NCBI GenBank assembly: GCA_963744105.1 | Contig: CAVUSJ010000003.1 | Coordinates: forward strand, 86,549 to 150,548 | Source of the DNA: DASUPK01 sp963744105 | Lineage (GTDB): Bacteria; Actinomycetota; Thermoleophilia; Solirubrobacterales; 70-9 | DNA length: 64,000 nt | Direction of reading: 5' to 3' | Shown: piece by piece, positions 1 through 7,169 of the stretch | How positions within the stretch are numbered: the stretch's first letter is position 1 | Layout: each line of letters begins with the position of its first letter | Notes under the pieces: generated by a model | Database searches by the model: none | The model's input: only the letters and a program-made list of their open reading frames with translations | What the model was told of the DNA's origin: nothing | Translations under genes and position numbers: made by a program

Positions 1-131
1 GCGGAGATCACGCCGTAGAACGCCCGGGGAGCCTGAGACGGTTGCTCACCGTTTCCGCCGCCGCCGCCGCCGCAGCCGCCGAGCAGTGCCGCCGCCACCA
101 GGGCCGAGAGCGCGATCCAGCGTGAGCTCAA
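1..131 (-). CDS. lipoprotein, N-terminal fragment (cut by window edge)
   Basis: Forty-three codons are visible before the window ends. The TTG start overlaps the stop of the upstream ABC ATPase gene by four bases (TTGA), so it is translationally coupled to the transporter operon. The product begins with Ser-Ser-Arg, a short hydrophobic segment and a lipobox Leu-Leu-Gly-Gly-Cys, followed by a glycine run, so it should be an exported lipid-anchored protein. Too little remains to name the family; a second binding protein or an accessory lipoprotein of the amino-acid transporter is possible. Confidence 0.6.
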   Translation of the reverse strand, partial: MSSRWIALSALVAAALLGGCGGGGGGNGEQPSQAPRAFYGVIS

Positions 132-898
132 TGTTCCTGGACGAGCCCGAGGAAGCGTTTTGTCCGTTCCTCCCGAGGTGAGTCGATGACCTGCTTGGCC
201 GGGCCCTCTTCGACGATCACGCCGCCGTCCATGAAGACGACCCGGTCGCCGACATCACGCGCGAACCCCATCTCATGGGTGACGACGATCATGGTCATCC
301 CCTCCTTGGCGAGCTCGCGCATCACGTCGAGCACGTCCTTGACCAGTTCGGGATCGAGGGCGCTCGTCACCTCGTCGAACAGCATCAGCTTGGGATCCAT
401 CGCCAGTGCTCGCGCGATCGCGACCCGTTGCTGCTGCCCTCCCGAAAGGCGCGCCGGGTACTCGTCGATCTTGTCCGCGAGCCCGACCCTGGTGAGGAGT
501 TCCCGGCCACGCGCAACGGCGTCTCGCTTTCGGGTCCCCTTGACCTTGGTTGGCGCCTCGATCACGTTCTCGATTGCGGTCTTGTGCGGGAATAAGTTGA
601 AGCGCTGGAAGACCATGCCGATCTCCGCGCGCTTCCTTGCCACCTCCGACTCGCGCAGCTCGTAGATCTTGTTGCCCTGCTGGCGGTATCCGACCAACTC
701 GCCGTCGACCCAGAGGCGTCCCCCGTTGATCTTCTCCAGGTGATTGACGCAGCGCAGGAAGGTCGACTTGCCGGAGCCGGAGGGCCCCAGCATGCAGACG
801 ACCTCTCTGGGTGCTACCTCGAGCGAGATGTGCTTGAGCACCTCGAGCCGGCCGAACCGCTTGCTGACGCCCTCCGCCTTCACCATCGGCCCGCTCAT
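128..898 (-). CDS. polar amino-acid ABC transporter, ATP-binding protein
   Basis: A 256-residue ATPase of the GlnQ/HisP family that would power uptake of a polar amino acid. Visible motifs are Walker A GPSGSGKST, the Q-loop region (VFQRFNLFPH), the signature LSGGQQQR, Walker B ending in FDEVTSALD (the family usually has DEPTSALD, so Pro is replaced by Val) and the switch histidine in VVTHEMGFA. The open frame runs far upstream, but the start is placed at the ATG that overlaps the permease stop (ATGA), giving the usual family length. Third gene of the operon binding protein - permease - ATPase - lipoprotein. Confidence 0.93.
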   Translation of the reverse strand: MSGPMVKAEGVSKRFGRLEVLKHISLEVAPREVVCMLGPSGSGKSTFLRCVNHLEKINGGRLWVDGELVGYRQQGNKIYELRESEVARKRAEIGMVFQRFNLFPHKTAIENVIEAPTKVKGTRKRDAVARGRELLTRVGLADKIDEYPARLSGGQQQRVAIARALAMDPKLMLFDEVTSALDPELVKDVLDVMRELAKEGMTMIVVTHEMGFARDVGDRVVFMDGGVIVEEGPAKQVIDSPREERTKRFLGLVQEH

Positions 899-1863
899 CT
901 GTGCTCCTCCGGGCCCTCGATCTCCTCGGTATCGACGTGCCCCCGGGAGATGTTCTGGCGGATGCGCTGGAACAGGGTCAGCGATTGCTCTCGCGTGCTG
1001 CCGCGGCCGTAGTAGCGCTCCAGGTAGTACTGGCCGACAGAGAGCACGGATGTCATCACCAGGTACCAGATGCTGGCCACGATCAGCAGCTGGATCGTCT
1101 TGTAGTTCACCGAGTAGATGTTCCTCGCCTCGGTGAGCAGGTCTCCCAACGCGATGAACGCGACCAGCGAGGTCGTCTTCAGCATCGAGATGGTTTCGTT
1201 GCCTGTCGGCGGAATGATCACGCGCATGGCCTGCGGCAGCACGATCCGACGCATTGTCTGCAACCGGGTCATGCCGAGGGCCTGCGCCGCGTCGGTCTGA
1301 CCCTCGTCGACCGAGATGATCCCGGCTCTGACGATCTCCGACATGTATGCCCCTTCGTTGAGGCCCAATGCGAGCATTCCCGCGACGAACTTCGTGATCA
1401 GGGAGTTCGCGTCCAGGTGGACGAACGACGGGCCGAACGGGATGCCGAGGTCGAAGGTCGGGTAGAGGGCCGCGATGAAGTACCAGAAGAGGATCTGAAC
1501 CAGCACCGGCGTCCCCCGGAAGACCCATATGTAGATCCAGCTCGCCCCGCTCAGCAGGAAGTTCGGGGAGAGCCTCATCAGCGCGAGGATCACTCCGAGT
1601 GCGATCCCGATGATCATCGCCACGACGGTCAGCTCGAGCGTGATCCTTACCCCGTCGAGGATCCGGTGGTCGAACAGGAAGCTGCCGACGTCGCCCCATC
1701 CGAAGCGCGGGTTGCTGACGATCGACTTGGTTACCGCCGCGAGCAGGATCGCGACGATCGCGGAGGCGATCCAGCGGCCGTAATGGCGAACCGGAACCGC
1801 CTTGATCTCGTCAGGCGGCTCCGGTCCTATTGCCTCTGCTTGTGCGCCGGGAGATACCTCCAC
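895..1863 (-). CDS. polar amino-acid ABC transporter permease
   Basis: A 322-residue inner-membrane permease of the HisM/GlnP type (His/Glu/Gln/Arg/opine family). After a cytoplasmic N-terminal stretch of about 30 residues there is one extra membrane segment (IASAIVAILLAAVTKSIV), then the core starting at GVRITLELTVVAMIIGIALG. The EAA loop that docks on the ATPase is visible as EAARALG-like sequence (TDAAQALGMTRLQTMRRIVLPQA). GTG start, 15 bases downstream of the binding-protein gene; it overlaps the ATPase gene by four bases. The substrate cannot be read from sequence. Confidence 0.92.
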   Translation of the reverse strand: MEVSPGAQAEAIGPEPPDEIKAVPVRHYGRWIASAIVAILLAAVTKSIVSNPRFGWGDVGSFLFDHRILDGVRITLELTVVAMIIGIALGVILALMRLSPNFLLSGASWIYIWVFRGTPVLVQILFWYFIAALYPTFDLGIPFGPSFVHLDANSLITKFVAGMLALGLNEGAYMSEIVRAGIISVDEGQTDAAQALGMTRLQTMRRIVLPQAMRVIIPPTGNETISMLKTTSLVAFIALGDLLTEARNIYSVNYKTIQLLIVASIWYLVMTSVLSVGQYYLERYYGRGSTREQSLTLFQRIRQNISRGHVDTEEIEGPEEHR

Positions 1864-1878
1864 CGGCTTCCCTTCCGG

Positions 1879-2790
1879 CTAGCTGGTCGCTCCGTTGATC
1901 GTCGGATTGCTGATCTCGTCGCCCTGCAGGCCCCAGTAATCCAGGATCTGCTTGTAGGTGCCGTCGGCCATCAGGGACTTGACGGCGGCGAGCACCGGCT
2001 GGGCCAGGCCGCTGTTCTTCGACATCGCGATCCCGTACGGAGCATTGCCATACGAGGTGCCGGAGGTCTTGAACTTGCCGTCCGACTGCTTCACCGCGTA
2101 AGCGGCGACCGGCTGGTCGGCCATCGCCACCTCAGCACGGCCGCTCGAGAGGGCCAGGTTGACGGCGTTCTGATCGGGAAGGGCCTGAACGGTCACCGCG
2201 GGCTTGCCGGCGGCGGTGCACTTTTGGCTCTGCGCCTTCGAGTCGTCCACCTGCGTGGTGCCCGTCTCCGCCGCCACGGTGTGACCGCAGAGGTCGGCGA
2301 GCGAGCCGATGTCCGGGCCACCGTCCGCGTTCACGTAGAAACCCGTTCCGGCGGTCGCGTAGGTGACGAAGTCGACCGTCTTCTCGCGGTCCAGCGTGTC
2401 GGTGAACGACGACATGCCGAGGTCGTACTTGCCAGCGGCAAGGCCCGGGATGATGCTGTCGAACGGGGCGTTCACGACTGTGGCCTTCAGGCCCATCACG
2501 TCGGCGATTGCCTTTGCGAGGTCCGCGTCCATGCCGATGACGGTCTTGCCGTCGGAGGCAATGAACTCATCGGGCGCGTAGGTCGCATCGGCCGCGACGC
2601 TGAGCTGGCCGCTCGACTTGATGTCGGCCGGCACCTGACCGGCGATCGCCGGATCCGCCTGCACGTTGAAGCTCGCGGCAGTCAGCGTCCCCGAGGTGGT
2701 GGTGTCGTTGTTGCTGCTGCCGCAGCCCGCTGCCACCGTCACGGCGGCGAAGGCGACCACTGCGATCAGTGCGGTAAGTCGGGATTTCAT
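1879..2790 (-). CDS. polar amino-acid ABC transporter substrate-binding lipoprotein
   Basis: A 303-residue family 3 solute-binding protein (HisJ/GlnH type). It has a lipoprotein signal peptide with the lipobox Val-Ala-Ala-Gly-Cys near residue 23, then the two-lobed fold beginning at GQLSVAADATYAPDEF and the conserved lobe motifs GMDADLAKAIA and YDLGMSSF. Two cysteines in the second lobe (DLCGHTVAAET and SQKCTAAG) could form a disulfide. A strong GGAGGAG ribosome site precedes the ATG. It is divergent from cysM across 115 bases, which suggests but does not prove that the ligand is a sulfur amino acid such as cystine. Confidence 0.92.
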   Translation of the reverse strand: MKSRLTALIAVVAFAAVTVAAGCGSSNNDTTTSGTLTAASFNVQADPAIAGQVPADIKSSGQLSVAADATYAPDEFIASDGKTVIGMDADLAKAIADVMGLKATVVNAPFDSIIPGLAAGKYDLGMSSFTDTLDREKTVDFVTYATAGTGFYVNADGGPDIGSLADLCGHTVAAETGTTQVDDSKAQSQKCTAAGKPAVTVQALPDQNAVNLALSSGRAEVAMADQPVAAYAVKQSDGKFKTSGTSYGNAPYGIAMSKNSGLAQPVLAAVKSLMADGTYKQILDYWGLQGDEISNPTINGATS

Positions 2791-2869
2791 CTGGTCTCCT
2801 CCCCCTATGCGGGGTGTGTTGTGTACGCGAGGGACCCTATCCGAGCGCCGTTAAGCAGAGACTGCGCCC

Positions 2870-2896
2870 GACTAACTTCACTTTCTGAAGTATGCT
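2870..2896 (+). promoter_or_regulatory. candidate cysM promoter with inverted repeat
   Basis: A -10-like hexamer TATGCT lies at 2891-2896, only nine bases before the cysM ATG, so transcription would begin about at the start codon (nearly leaderless message). Directly upstream is a perfect 5-bp inverted repeat CTTCA-CTTTC-TGAAG (2876-2890), placed where a repressor or activator would sit. No convincing -35 box is seen. Confidence 0.4.
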
Positions 2897-2905
2897 TCTG
2901 CTTAG

Positions 2906-3874
2906 ATGAGCACCGAGCCGCTCCTGAATCGTCCGTGCGGGGGCCACTTTGAGAACGTTCTCGAGGCCATCGGCAACACGCCGCTGGTCGAGCTGCCGCG
3001 CCTGACGCCGAAGCCCGAGGTTCGCCTCTGGGCGAAGCTCGAGGGCCGCAACCCGACCGGGTCGGTCAAGGACCGCGTCGCCAAGTACATGATCGAGGAC
3101 GCCGAGGCGCGCGGCGCGATCGAGCCCGGCCACACCCTGCTCGAGCCGACCTCCGGCAACACGGGCATCGCGCTGGCGATGATCAGCCGCCGCAAGGGCT
3201 ACCCGCTCAAGGTGGTGATGCCGGACAACGTCACCGGGGAGCGGACCCAGCTGCTGCAGATGTACGGCGCCGAGATCGTCTACTCCGAGGGCGCCAAGGG
3301 ATCGAACGGCGCCGTCGAGCTCGCGCTCGAGATGGCGGAGGCCGACCCCTCGTACTACATGCCCTACCAGTACGGGAACGAGGCCAACCCGCGCGCCCAC
3401 TACGAGGGCACCGCGAAGGAGATCCTCGACGAGCTCGACGACGTGACGGCGTTCGTCGGGGGGCTGGGGACCGGCGGCACCCTGATGGGCAACGGCCGCC
3501 GCCTCAAGGAGCACAACCCCGAGACCAAGATCGTCGCCGCCGAGCCGATGCAGGGGGAGCTGGTTCAGGGACTGCGGTCACTCGACGACGGCTTCATCCC
3601 GCCGATCATCGACCTCAGCCTGCTCGACCGGAAGATCATGGTCTCGAACATGGACGCGATCGTCTGGACGCGCAAGCTCCTCCACGAGGAGGGGATGTTC
3701 GCCGGCGTCTCGTCGGGCGCTATCGCCTACGTCGCGCACCGGATCGCCAGTGAGCTCGACGAGGGCAACGTGGTCTTCCTGGTTCCCGACGACGGCTGGA
3801 AGTACCTCTCGTCGGGCGTCTACACCAAGCCCATCGAGGAGCTGACGAACATCGACTCCACCGTCTGGTGGTAG
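2906..3874 (+). CDS. cysM: cysteine synthase, CysM type (O-phosphoserine/CysO-dependent)
   Basis: A 322-residue fold-type II PLP enzyme making cysteine. The PLP lysine is in NPTGSVKDR, the substrate loop is TSGNTG, and the phosphate loop is GGLGTGGTL. The overall sequence (AKLEGRNPTGSVKDR, EPTSGNTGIALAM, GLGTGGTLMGNGR, DDGWKYLSSGVY) matches actinobacterial CysM better than CysK; M. tuberculosis CysM uses O-phosphoserine and the thiocarboxylated carrier CysO. The long C-terminus ending in two Trp residues is like that subgroup. A Mec-type protease that would release cysteine from CysO is 2.4 kb away, but no CysO gene is visible in the window. Confidence 0.92.
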   Translation: MSTEPLLNRPCGGHFENVLEAIGNTPLVELPRLTPKPEVRLWAKLEGRNPTGSVKDRVAKYMIEDAEARGAIEPGHTLLEPTSGNTGIALAMISRRKGYPLKVVMPDNVTGERTQLLQMYGAEIVYSEGAKGSNGAVELALEMAEADPSYYMPYQYGNEANPRAHYEGTAKEILDELDDVTAFVGGLGTGGTLMGNGRRLKEHNPETKIVAAEPMQGELVQGLRSLDDGFIPPIIDLSLLDRKIMVSNMDAIVWTRKLLHEEGMFAGVSSGAIAYVAHRIASELDEGNVVFLVPDDGWKYLSSGVYTKPIEELTNIDSTVWW

Positions 3875-3899
3875 CCGGGCTTCCGTAGCCTTCCCGCCG

Positions 3900-4706
3900 A
3901 TGGCCGCAGACCCCGAAGCGCTGAAGCGCGTCACGACGCGCGTCAAGAAGCTCGCGAAGGACTTCGAACCGCCGACCTTCGAGCACGTCCCGCATCCGGA
4001 TGCCGCTCTCTTTCTCTCGGCGATCGACCACCAGACGGGCTACACCGAGCCGCACATGGTCGACGGGGAGGGGCCGTACGAGGGCAGCGACCTGCTCTGG
4101 GCCCTCGGCCTGCGGGCCGAGCGGCGTGCGCCCGGCGCCCTCACCGCGCGCTCGCTGATGGGCGTCCCGGCCGAGGCGATCGCCGCGGTCTTCCGCGCCG
4201 GCCAGGACAACCTCCACGATCCCGAGCGGCGGGCCAAGCTCTGGGACGACCTGTCCAAGGGGATGCTGAAGAACTACGCGGGACAGTCCGAGCAGCTGAT
4301 CGATGCATCGGGCGGCAAGCTGGCGGGACCCGGCGGTGCGCTGGTGCGGCTGAGCGAGTTCGACGCCTTCGCCGACCCGCTCCGCAAGAAGGCCTTCCTC
4401 GTCTGCAAGATCTGGGAGCGGCGCGGCTGGTTCGAGGTCTCGGATCCGGAGAACTGGGAGGTCTCTGCCGACAACGTGCTGATGCGTCTCGCGCTCCGCT
4501 CCGGTCTGGTGCCCGAGGGCGATGTCGACGAGGTCCGCTCGGCGACCCGCGAGGCCTTCAAGCAGGTGGCCGACCAGGCGAAGATCTCGCCGACGGTCCT
4601 CGACGACCTGCTCTGGCAGAAGGGCCGCGAGGACCCGGACCTGATCGGCGCCGAGGCCGGGGACCTGAGCGAGCCTCCGCGCCGCGAGGGCGCCGTCTTC
4701 TACTGA
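3900..4706 (+). CDS. conserved hypothetical protein
   Basis: A 268-residue soluble protein 25 bases downstream of cysM and probably in its transcript. No signal peptide or membrane segment. I do not recognise the family. The second half (KAFLVCKIWERRGWFEVSDPE then MRLALRSGLVPEGDVDEVR) has the helix-rich look of helix-hairpin-helix DNA glycosylases such as archaeal AGOG, but no catalytic Lys/Asp pair is obvious, so that remains a weak guess. The N-terminal third (HPDAALFLSAIDHQTGY, LLWALGLRAER) would be the other helical half. Codon usage is like its neighbours. Confidence 0.75.
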   Translation: MAADPEALKRVTTRVKKLAKDFEPPTFEHVPHPDAALFLSAIDHQTGYTEPHMVDGEGPYEGSDLLWALGLRAERRAPGALTARSLMGVPAEAIAAVFRAGQDNLHDPERRAKLWDDLSKGMLKNYAGQSEQLIDASGGKLAGPGGALVRLSEFDAFADPLRKKAFLVCKIWERRGWFEVSDPENWEVSADNVLMRLALRSGLVPEGDVDEVRSATREAFKQVADQAKISPTVLDDLLWQKGREDPDLIGAEAGDLSEPPRREGAVFY

Positions 4707-4719
4707 GCATCCACGGCGC

Positions 4720-5676
4720 TCAGTCGAGACCGCGCACTCGCCGGACCCAGGCGTAGAGGGTTCCTGGATCCTCCCCGAGCGGCTTGAGGAACTCGCCGGT
4801 CTCCAGCCTCTCCTTGCGGGGCGAGATCCGGCGCAGCGCCAGGGCAGCGAGCTCGCGCTCGATCAGCAGCCGCTCGCCCTCGATGCGCTGCACGTAGGTT
4901 CGCTGCTCGTGGCTGGGGCGCTCCCGATAGGAGTTCGGGCGCATTACCGAGGGGAACTTGAACGCGGTCAGGGCGGGCACCCGGATCGTTCGCCGGGCCG
5001 CGCTCTGAGCACGGCCCAGGAAGTTGATATCCGGAGGGCCGTTTCCTTCCTCCCAGGTCCGCCAGCCGCCGATCCGGCGACCGAGATCGGTCTCGTGCAC
5101 GAGCGAGGTCGGAGGGACCCAGTTCCCCAGCCGTATGTCTCCGGGGTCGACGTCGAGTCCACTGAGCGATCTCACCCGGCTCTCCGGCGGGCCGAGCACC
5201 TCCGCCAGGCCGAAGGCGAGGTCGGCCGACTCGCGTTGCATGTGGGAGACCGTCGTTGCAAGGTGTTTGGGGTGCCAGACGTCGTCGTGCCCCTGGTAGG
5301 CGACGTAGTCGCCCTCAGCCATCTCCAGCCCGATGCTGTTCGGGACCGCTTGGCTCCCGCTGTTTTGCTCGAGGTTGCGCCAGCGCACCCGCTCGTCCCC
5401 GAAGGAGGCGACGACCTGCTCGGAGTCGTCGGTGCACGCGTCGCCGATCACCAAGAGCTCCAGGTTGGAGTGGGTCTGCCAGAGCACCGAGCGGATCGCG
5501 TGCCGCAGGACGCTGCTCCAGTTGTACGTCGCGATCACCACGCTGACCAGAGGACGTCCCTCGACGACCGGATCCGCGTGAGCGTTTCGGAGGATGTCGC
5601 GCGCGAGGGTTGCGCGCGCCGTGATCGCCCTCAGAAGCGATATGGAACTACGTCGCTGTCCTTCGGTAGCGCCCAC
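4720..5676 (-). CDS. family 2 glycosyltransferase
   Basis: About 318 residues, GT-A fold. The nucleotide-binding start is PLVSVVIATYNW, followed by AIRSVLWQTHSNLELLVIGDACTDDSEQVV and the acidic metal motif in YQGHDDVWHP. No membrane segment. The open frame continues upstream, but that part is the shadow of the epimerase gene. I use the GTG at 5676, which has a GAGGA ribosome site nine bases upstream and overlaps the epimerase by 46 bases; a CTG at 5634 overlapping the epimerase stop (CTGA) is the alternative. Acts with the upstream epimerase in sugar or cell-surface glycan assembly; the acceptor is unknown. Confidence 0.85.
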   Translation of the reverse strand: MGATEGQRRSSISLLRAITARATLARDILRNAHADPVVEGRPLVSVVIATYNWSSVLRHAIRSVLWQTHSNLELLVIGDACTDDSEQVVASFGDERVRWRNLEQNSGSQAVPNSIGLEMAEGDYVAYQGHDDVWHPKHLATTVSHMQRESADLAFGLAEVLGPPESRVRSLSGLDVDPGDIRLGNWVPPTSLVHETDLGRRIGGWRTWEEGNGPPDINFLGRAQSAARRTIRVPALTAFKFPSVMRPNSYRERPSHEQRTYVQRIEGERLLIERELAALALRRISPRKERLETGEFLKPLGEDPGTLYAWVRRVRGLD

Positions 5677-6185
5677 TTGTCGGGGTCCTCGTGGTTGTAC
5701 GGCTTCGTCGGGCAGTTGACGAAGAGGGCGTCCGTGTTGCCGACGTTCTGCACCGCATGCCAGACGTTCGAGGGGATCACCAGATGCCCCCGGTTGTGCT
5801 CCCCGAAGAAGAGCTCGTTCAGCATTCCGCGCGTCGGCGATCCCTCGCGGTCGTCGTAGAGGACCACCTTGACCGTCCCCAGCGAGAAGAAGAGGCGGTC
5901 GTTGTAGGTCCGGTGCAGCACGAAGCCCTTGATCTGTCCCGGCCTGATGGTGATCTGGTAGACGTAGACGAGCGGCTCGTCGCTCAGGTCCCACGCCGGA
6001 TTGAAGACCTCTGTGAGCGTCCCGCGCTCGTCCGGGTGGGTGATCGACCGGCGGGTGACGACCCCGTCGATCAGCGATTGGATCGGCTCGCTCTTCTCGG
6101 TGACGGTCTGCTCGAACTGCTCCGCGGCCGACAGGCTCGGAACGCGCGGCGGGGCGCTCTCCGCGTCCCCGCCGTTCGTCGTCAC
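5631..6185 (-). CDS. dTDP-4-dehydrorhamnose 3,5-epimerase family cupin
   Basis: A 184-residue RmlC-like cupin. Typical family features are HPDERGTLTEVF, the strand KGFVLHRTYNDRLFF that stands where RmlC has its RGLHxQ active-site region, VKVVLYDDREGSPT, and IPSNVWHAVQNVG with the second His. The C-terminal NCPTKPYNHEDPDKW block is characteristic of RmlC relatives. The catalytic His of the RGLH motif is represented by LHR, so activity on dTDP-sugars is likely but not proven. GTG start preceded by GGGAG. It is the first gene of a two-gene operon with the glycosyltransferase, consistent with nucleotide-sugar processing. Confidence 0.82.
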   Translation of the reverse strand: MTTNGGDAESAPPRVPSLSAAEQFEQTVTEKSEPIQSLIDGVVTRRSITHPDERGTLTEVFNPAWDLSDEPLVYVYQITIRPGQIKGFVLHRTYNDRLFFSLGTVKVVLYDDREGSPTRGMLNELFFGEHNRGHLVIPSNVWHAVQNVGNTDALFVNCPTKPYNHEDPDKWALPKDSDVVPYRF

Positions 6186-6279
6186 TCTCCCTTTTGAGGC
6201 TCGCTCGATCCGAACATGCTAATCGCGACCGGTCGGGCGGTACAGGGCCCGGAGTGCCCGTCCACTAGCTTTTCCTCCG

Positions 6280-6672
6280 ATGCGAGTCTCCCGCCAGATC
6301 TACGACGAGCTGCTCGCCCACGCGCAAGAGGACGCGCCGAACGAGTGCTGCGGCCTGATCGGCGGCAACGACGGCGTGGCGAAGACCGTCTACCGCGCGC
6401 GCAACGCCGAGGCGAGTCCCCTCCGCTACAACCTCGACCCCCAGGACCAGTTCCGGATCATGACCGAGATGGACGACAAGGGGGAGGAGCTCTCGGGCAT
6501 CTATCACTCGCACACGGCGAGCCCCGCGTATCCGTCGCAGACGGACATCAACCTCGCCGCCTATCCCGGCGTGCTCTACCTGATCGTCTCGCTGGCCGAT
6601 GGGGAGGAGCCGCTGCGCGGCTACCGGATCGAGGACGGGACGGTCGACGAGGTCGAGCTCCAGGTGGAGTGA
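6280..6672 (+). CDS. mec: JAMM/MPN+ metalloprotease, Mec-like
   Basis: A 130-residue zinc isopeptidase-type protein. The JAMM signature is complete: Glu in NECCGLIGG, then GIYHSHTASPAYPSQTD, which fits H-x-H-x7-S-x2-D. In M. tuberculosis, Mec cleaves the newly added cysteine from the carrier CysO after CysM acts. Here it lies near cysM rather than adjacent, and CysO is not seen between them, so an equivalent role is an inference. The gene starts at an ATG and its stop overlaps the next gene by four bases (GTGA), so the zinc-ribbon protein downstream is coupled to it. Confidence 0.88.
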   Translation: MRVSRQIYDELLAHAQEDAPNECCGLIGGNDGVAKTVYRARNAEASPLRYNLDPQDQFRIMTEMDDKGEELSGIYHSHTASPAYPSQTDINLAAYPGVLYLIVSLADGEEPLRGYRIEDGTVDEVELQVE

Positions 6673-7169
6673 ACGAGACTCTCGTCTGCCCGCGCTGCGC
6701 CCTGCCGCATCCGATCAGCGAGCGCTTCTGCCGGAACTGCGGGATGCCCCTGGTCTACGCGGGATCGCGGGAGGAGGAGCCGGCCACCCTCGCGCACGAG
6801 CGCGCCCGCAAGGTGCGCCCACAGTACGCCCGCGGCGACCTGGTCCGCGTCACGGGCGCCCGGAACATGGCGGACGGCGAGCTGATTCAGTCGATCCTGC
6901 TCGAGCACGGCATCCCCTCGATGCTGCGGCGGGCGCGCGGCTTCGACGTGCCGGACTTCCTGGCGGCCGGGCCCCGCGACGTGCTGGTCCCGGAGTCTGG
7001 CTACGAGACCGCGCGGGAGGTGCTCGCCGGCACGGACATGCTCACGGCCGAGGCCGAGCCGGGCTCAATGCCGGGAATCGGGTCGCCGGCGCGGCTCGCG
7101 CTGGGGCTGCTGGCGGCCGTTGGAGCCGCCGCCCTCATCGTCTACCTCTTCTATCTCGCGTTCGGCTGA
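6669..7169 (+). CDS. zinc-ribbon, DUF2007-like membrane-anchored protein
   Basis: A 166-residue protein with three parts. Residues 5-25 hold a zinc ribbon CPRCALPHPISERFCRNC (two CxxC pairs). Residues about 60-115 resemble the DUF2007 putative signal-transducing domain (ELIQSILLEHGIPSML, RDVLVPESGYETAREVL). The last 30 residues are one membrane helix, so the domains would face the cytoplasm from a C-terminal anchor. GTG start inside the stop of mec. Its final 105 bases overlap the opposite-strand peptidase-like gene. Function unknown; coupling to mec suggests a shared process. Confidence 0.8.
   Translation: MNETLVCPRCALPHPISERFCRNCGMPLVYAGSREEEPATLAHERARKVRPQYARGDLVRVTGARNMADGELIQSILLEHGIPSMLRRARGFDVPDFLAAGPRDVLVPESGYETAREVLAGTDMLTAEAEPGSMPGIGSPARLALGLLAAVGAAALIVYLFYLAFG

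Noticed and set aside
128..1699. 523-codon frame as a fusion of permease and ATPase
   Set aside because: The first half is a shadow of the permease gene in another frame; the ATPase starts at the ATG overlapping the permease stop.
4720..5994. Full 424-codon frame as the glycosyltransferase gene
   Set aside because: The first about 106 codons are the antiphase shadow of the RmlC-like gene, with no sequence logic; the GT-A fold starts near PLVSVVIATYNW.
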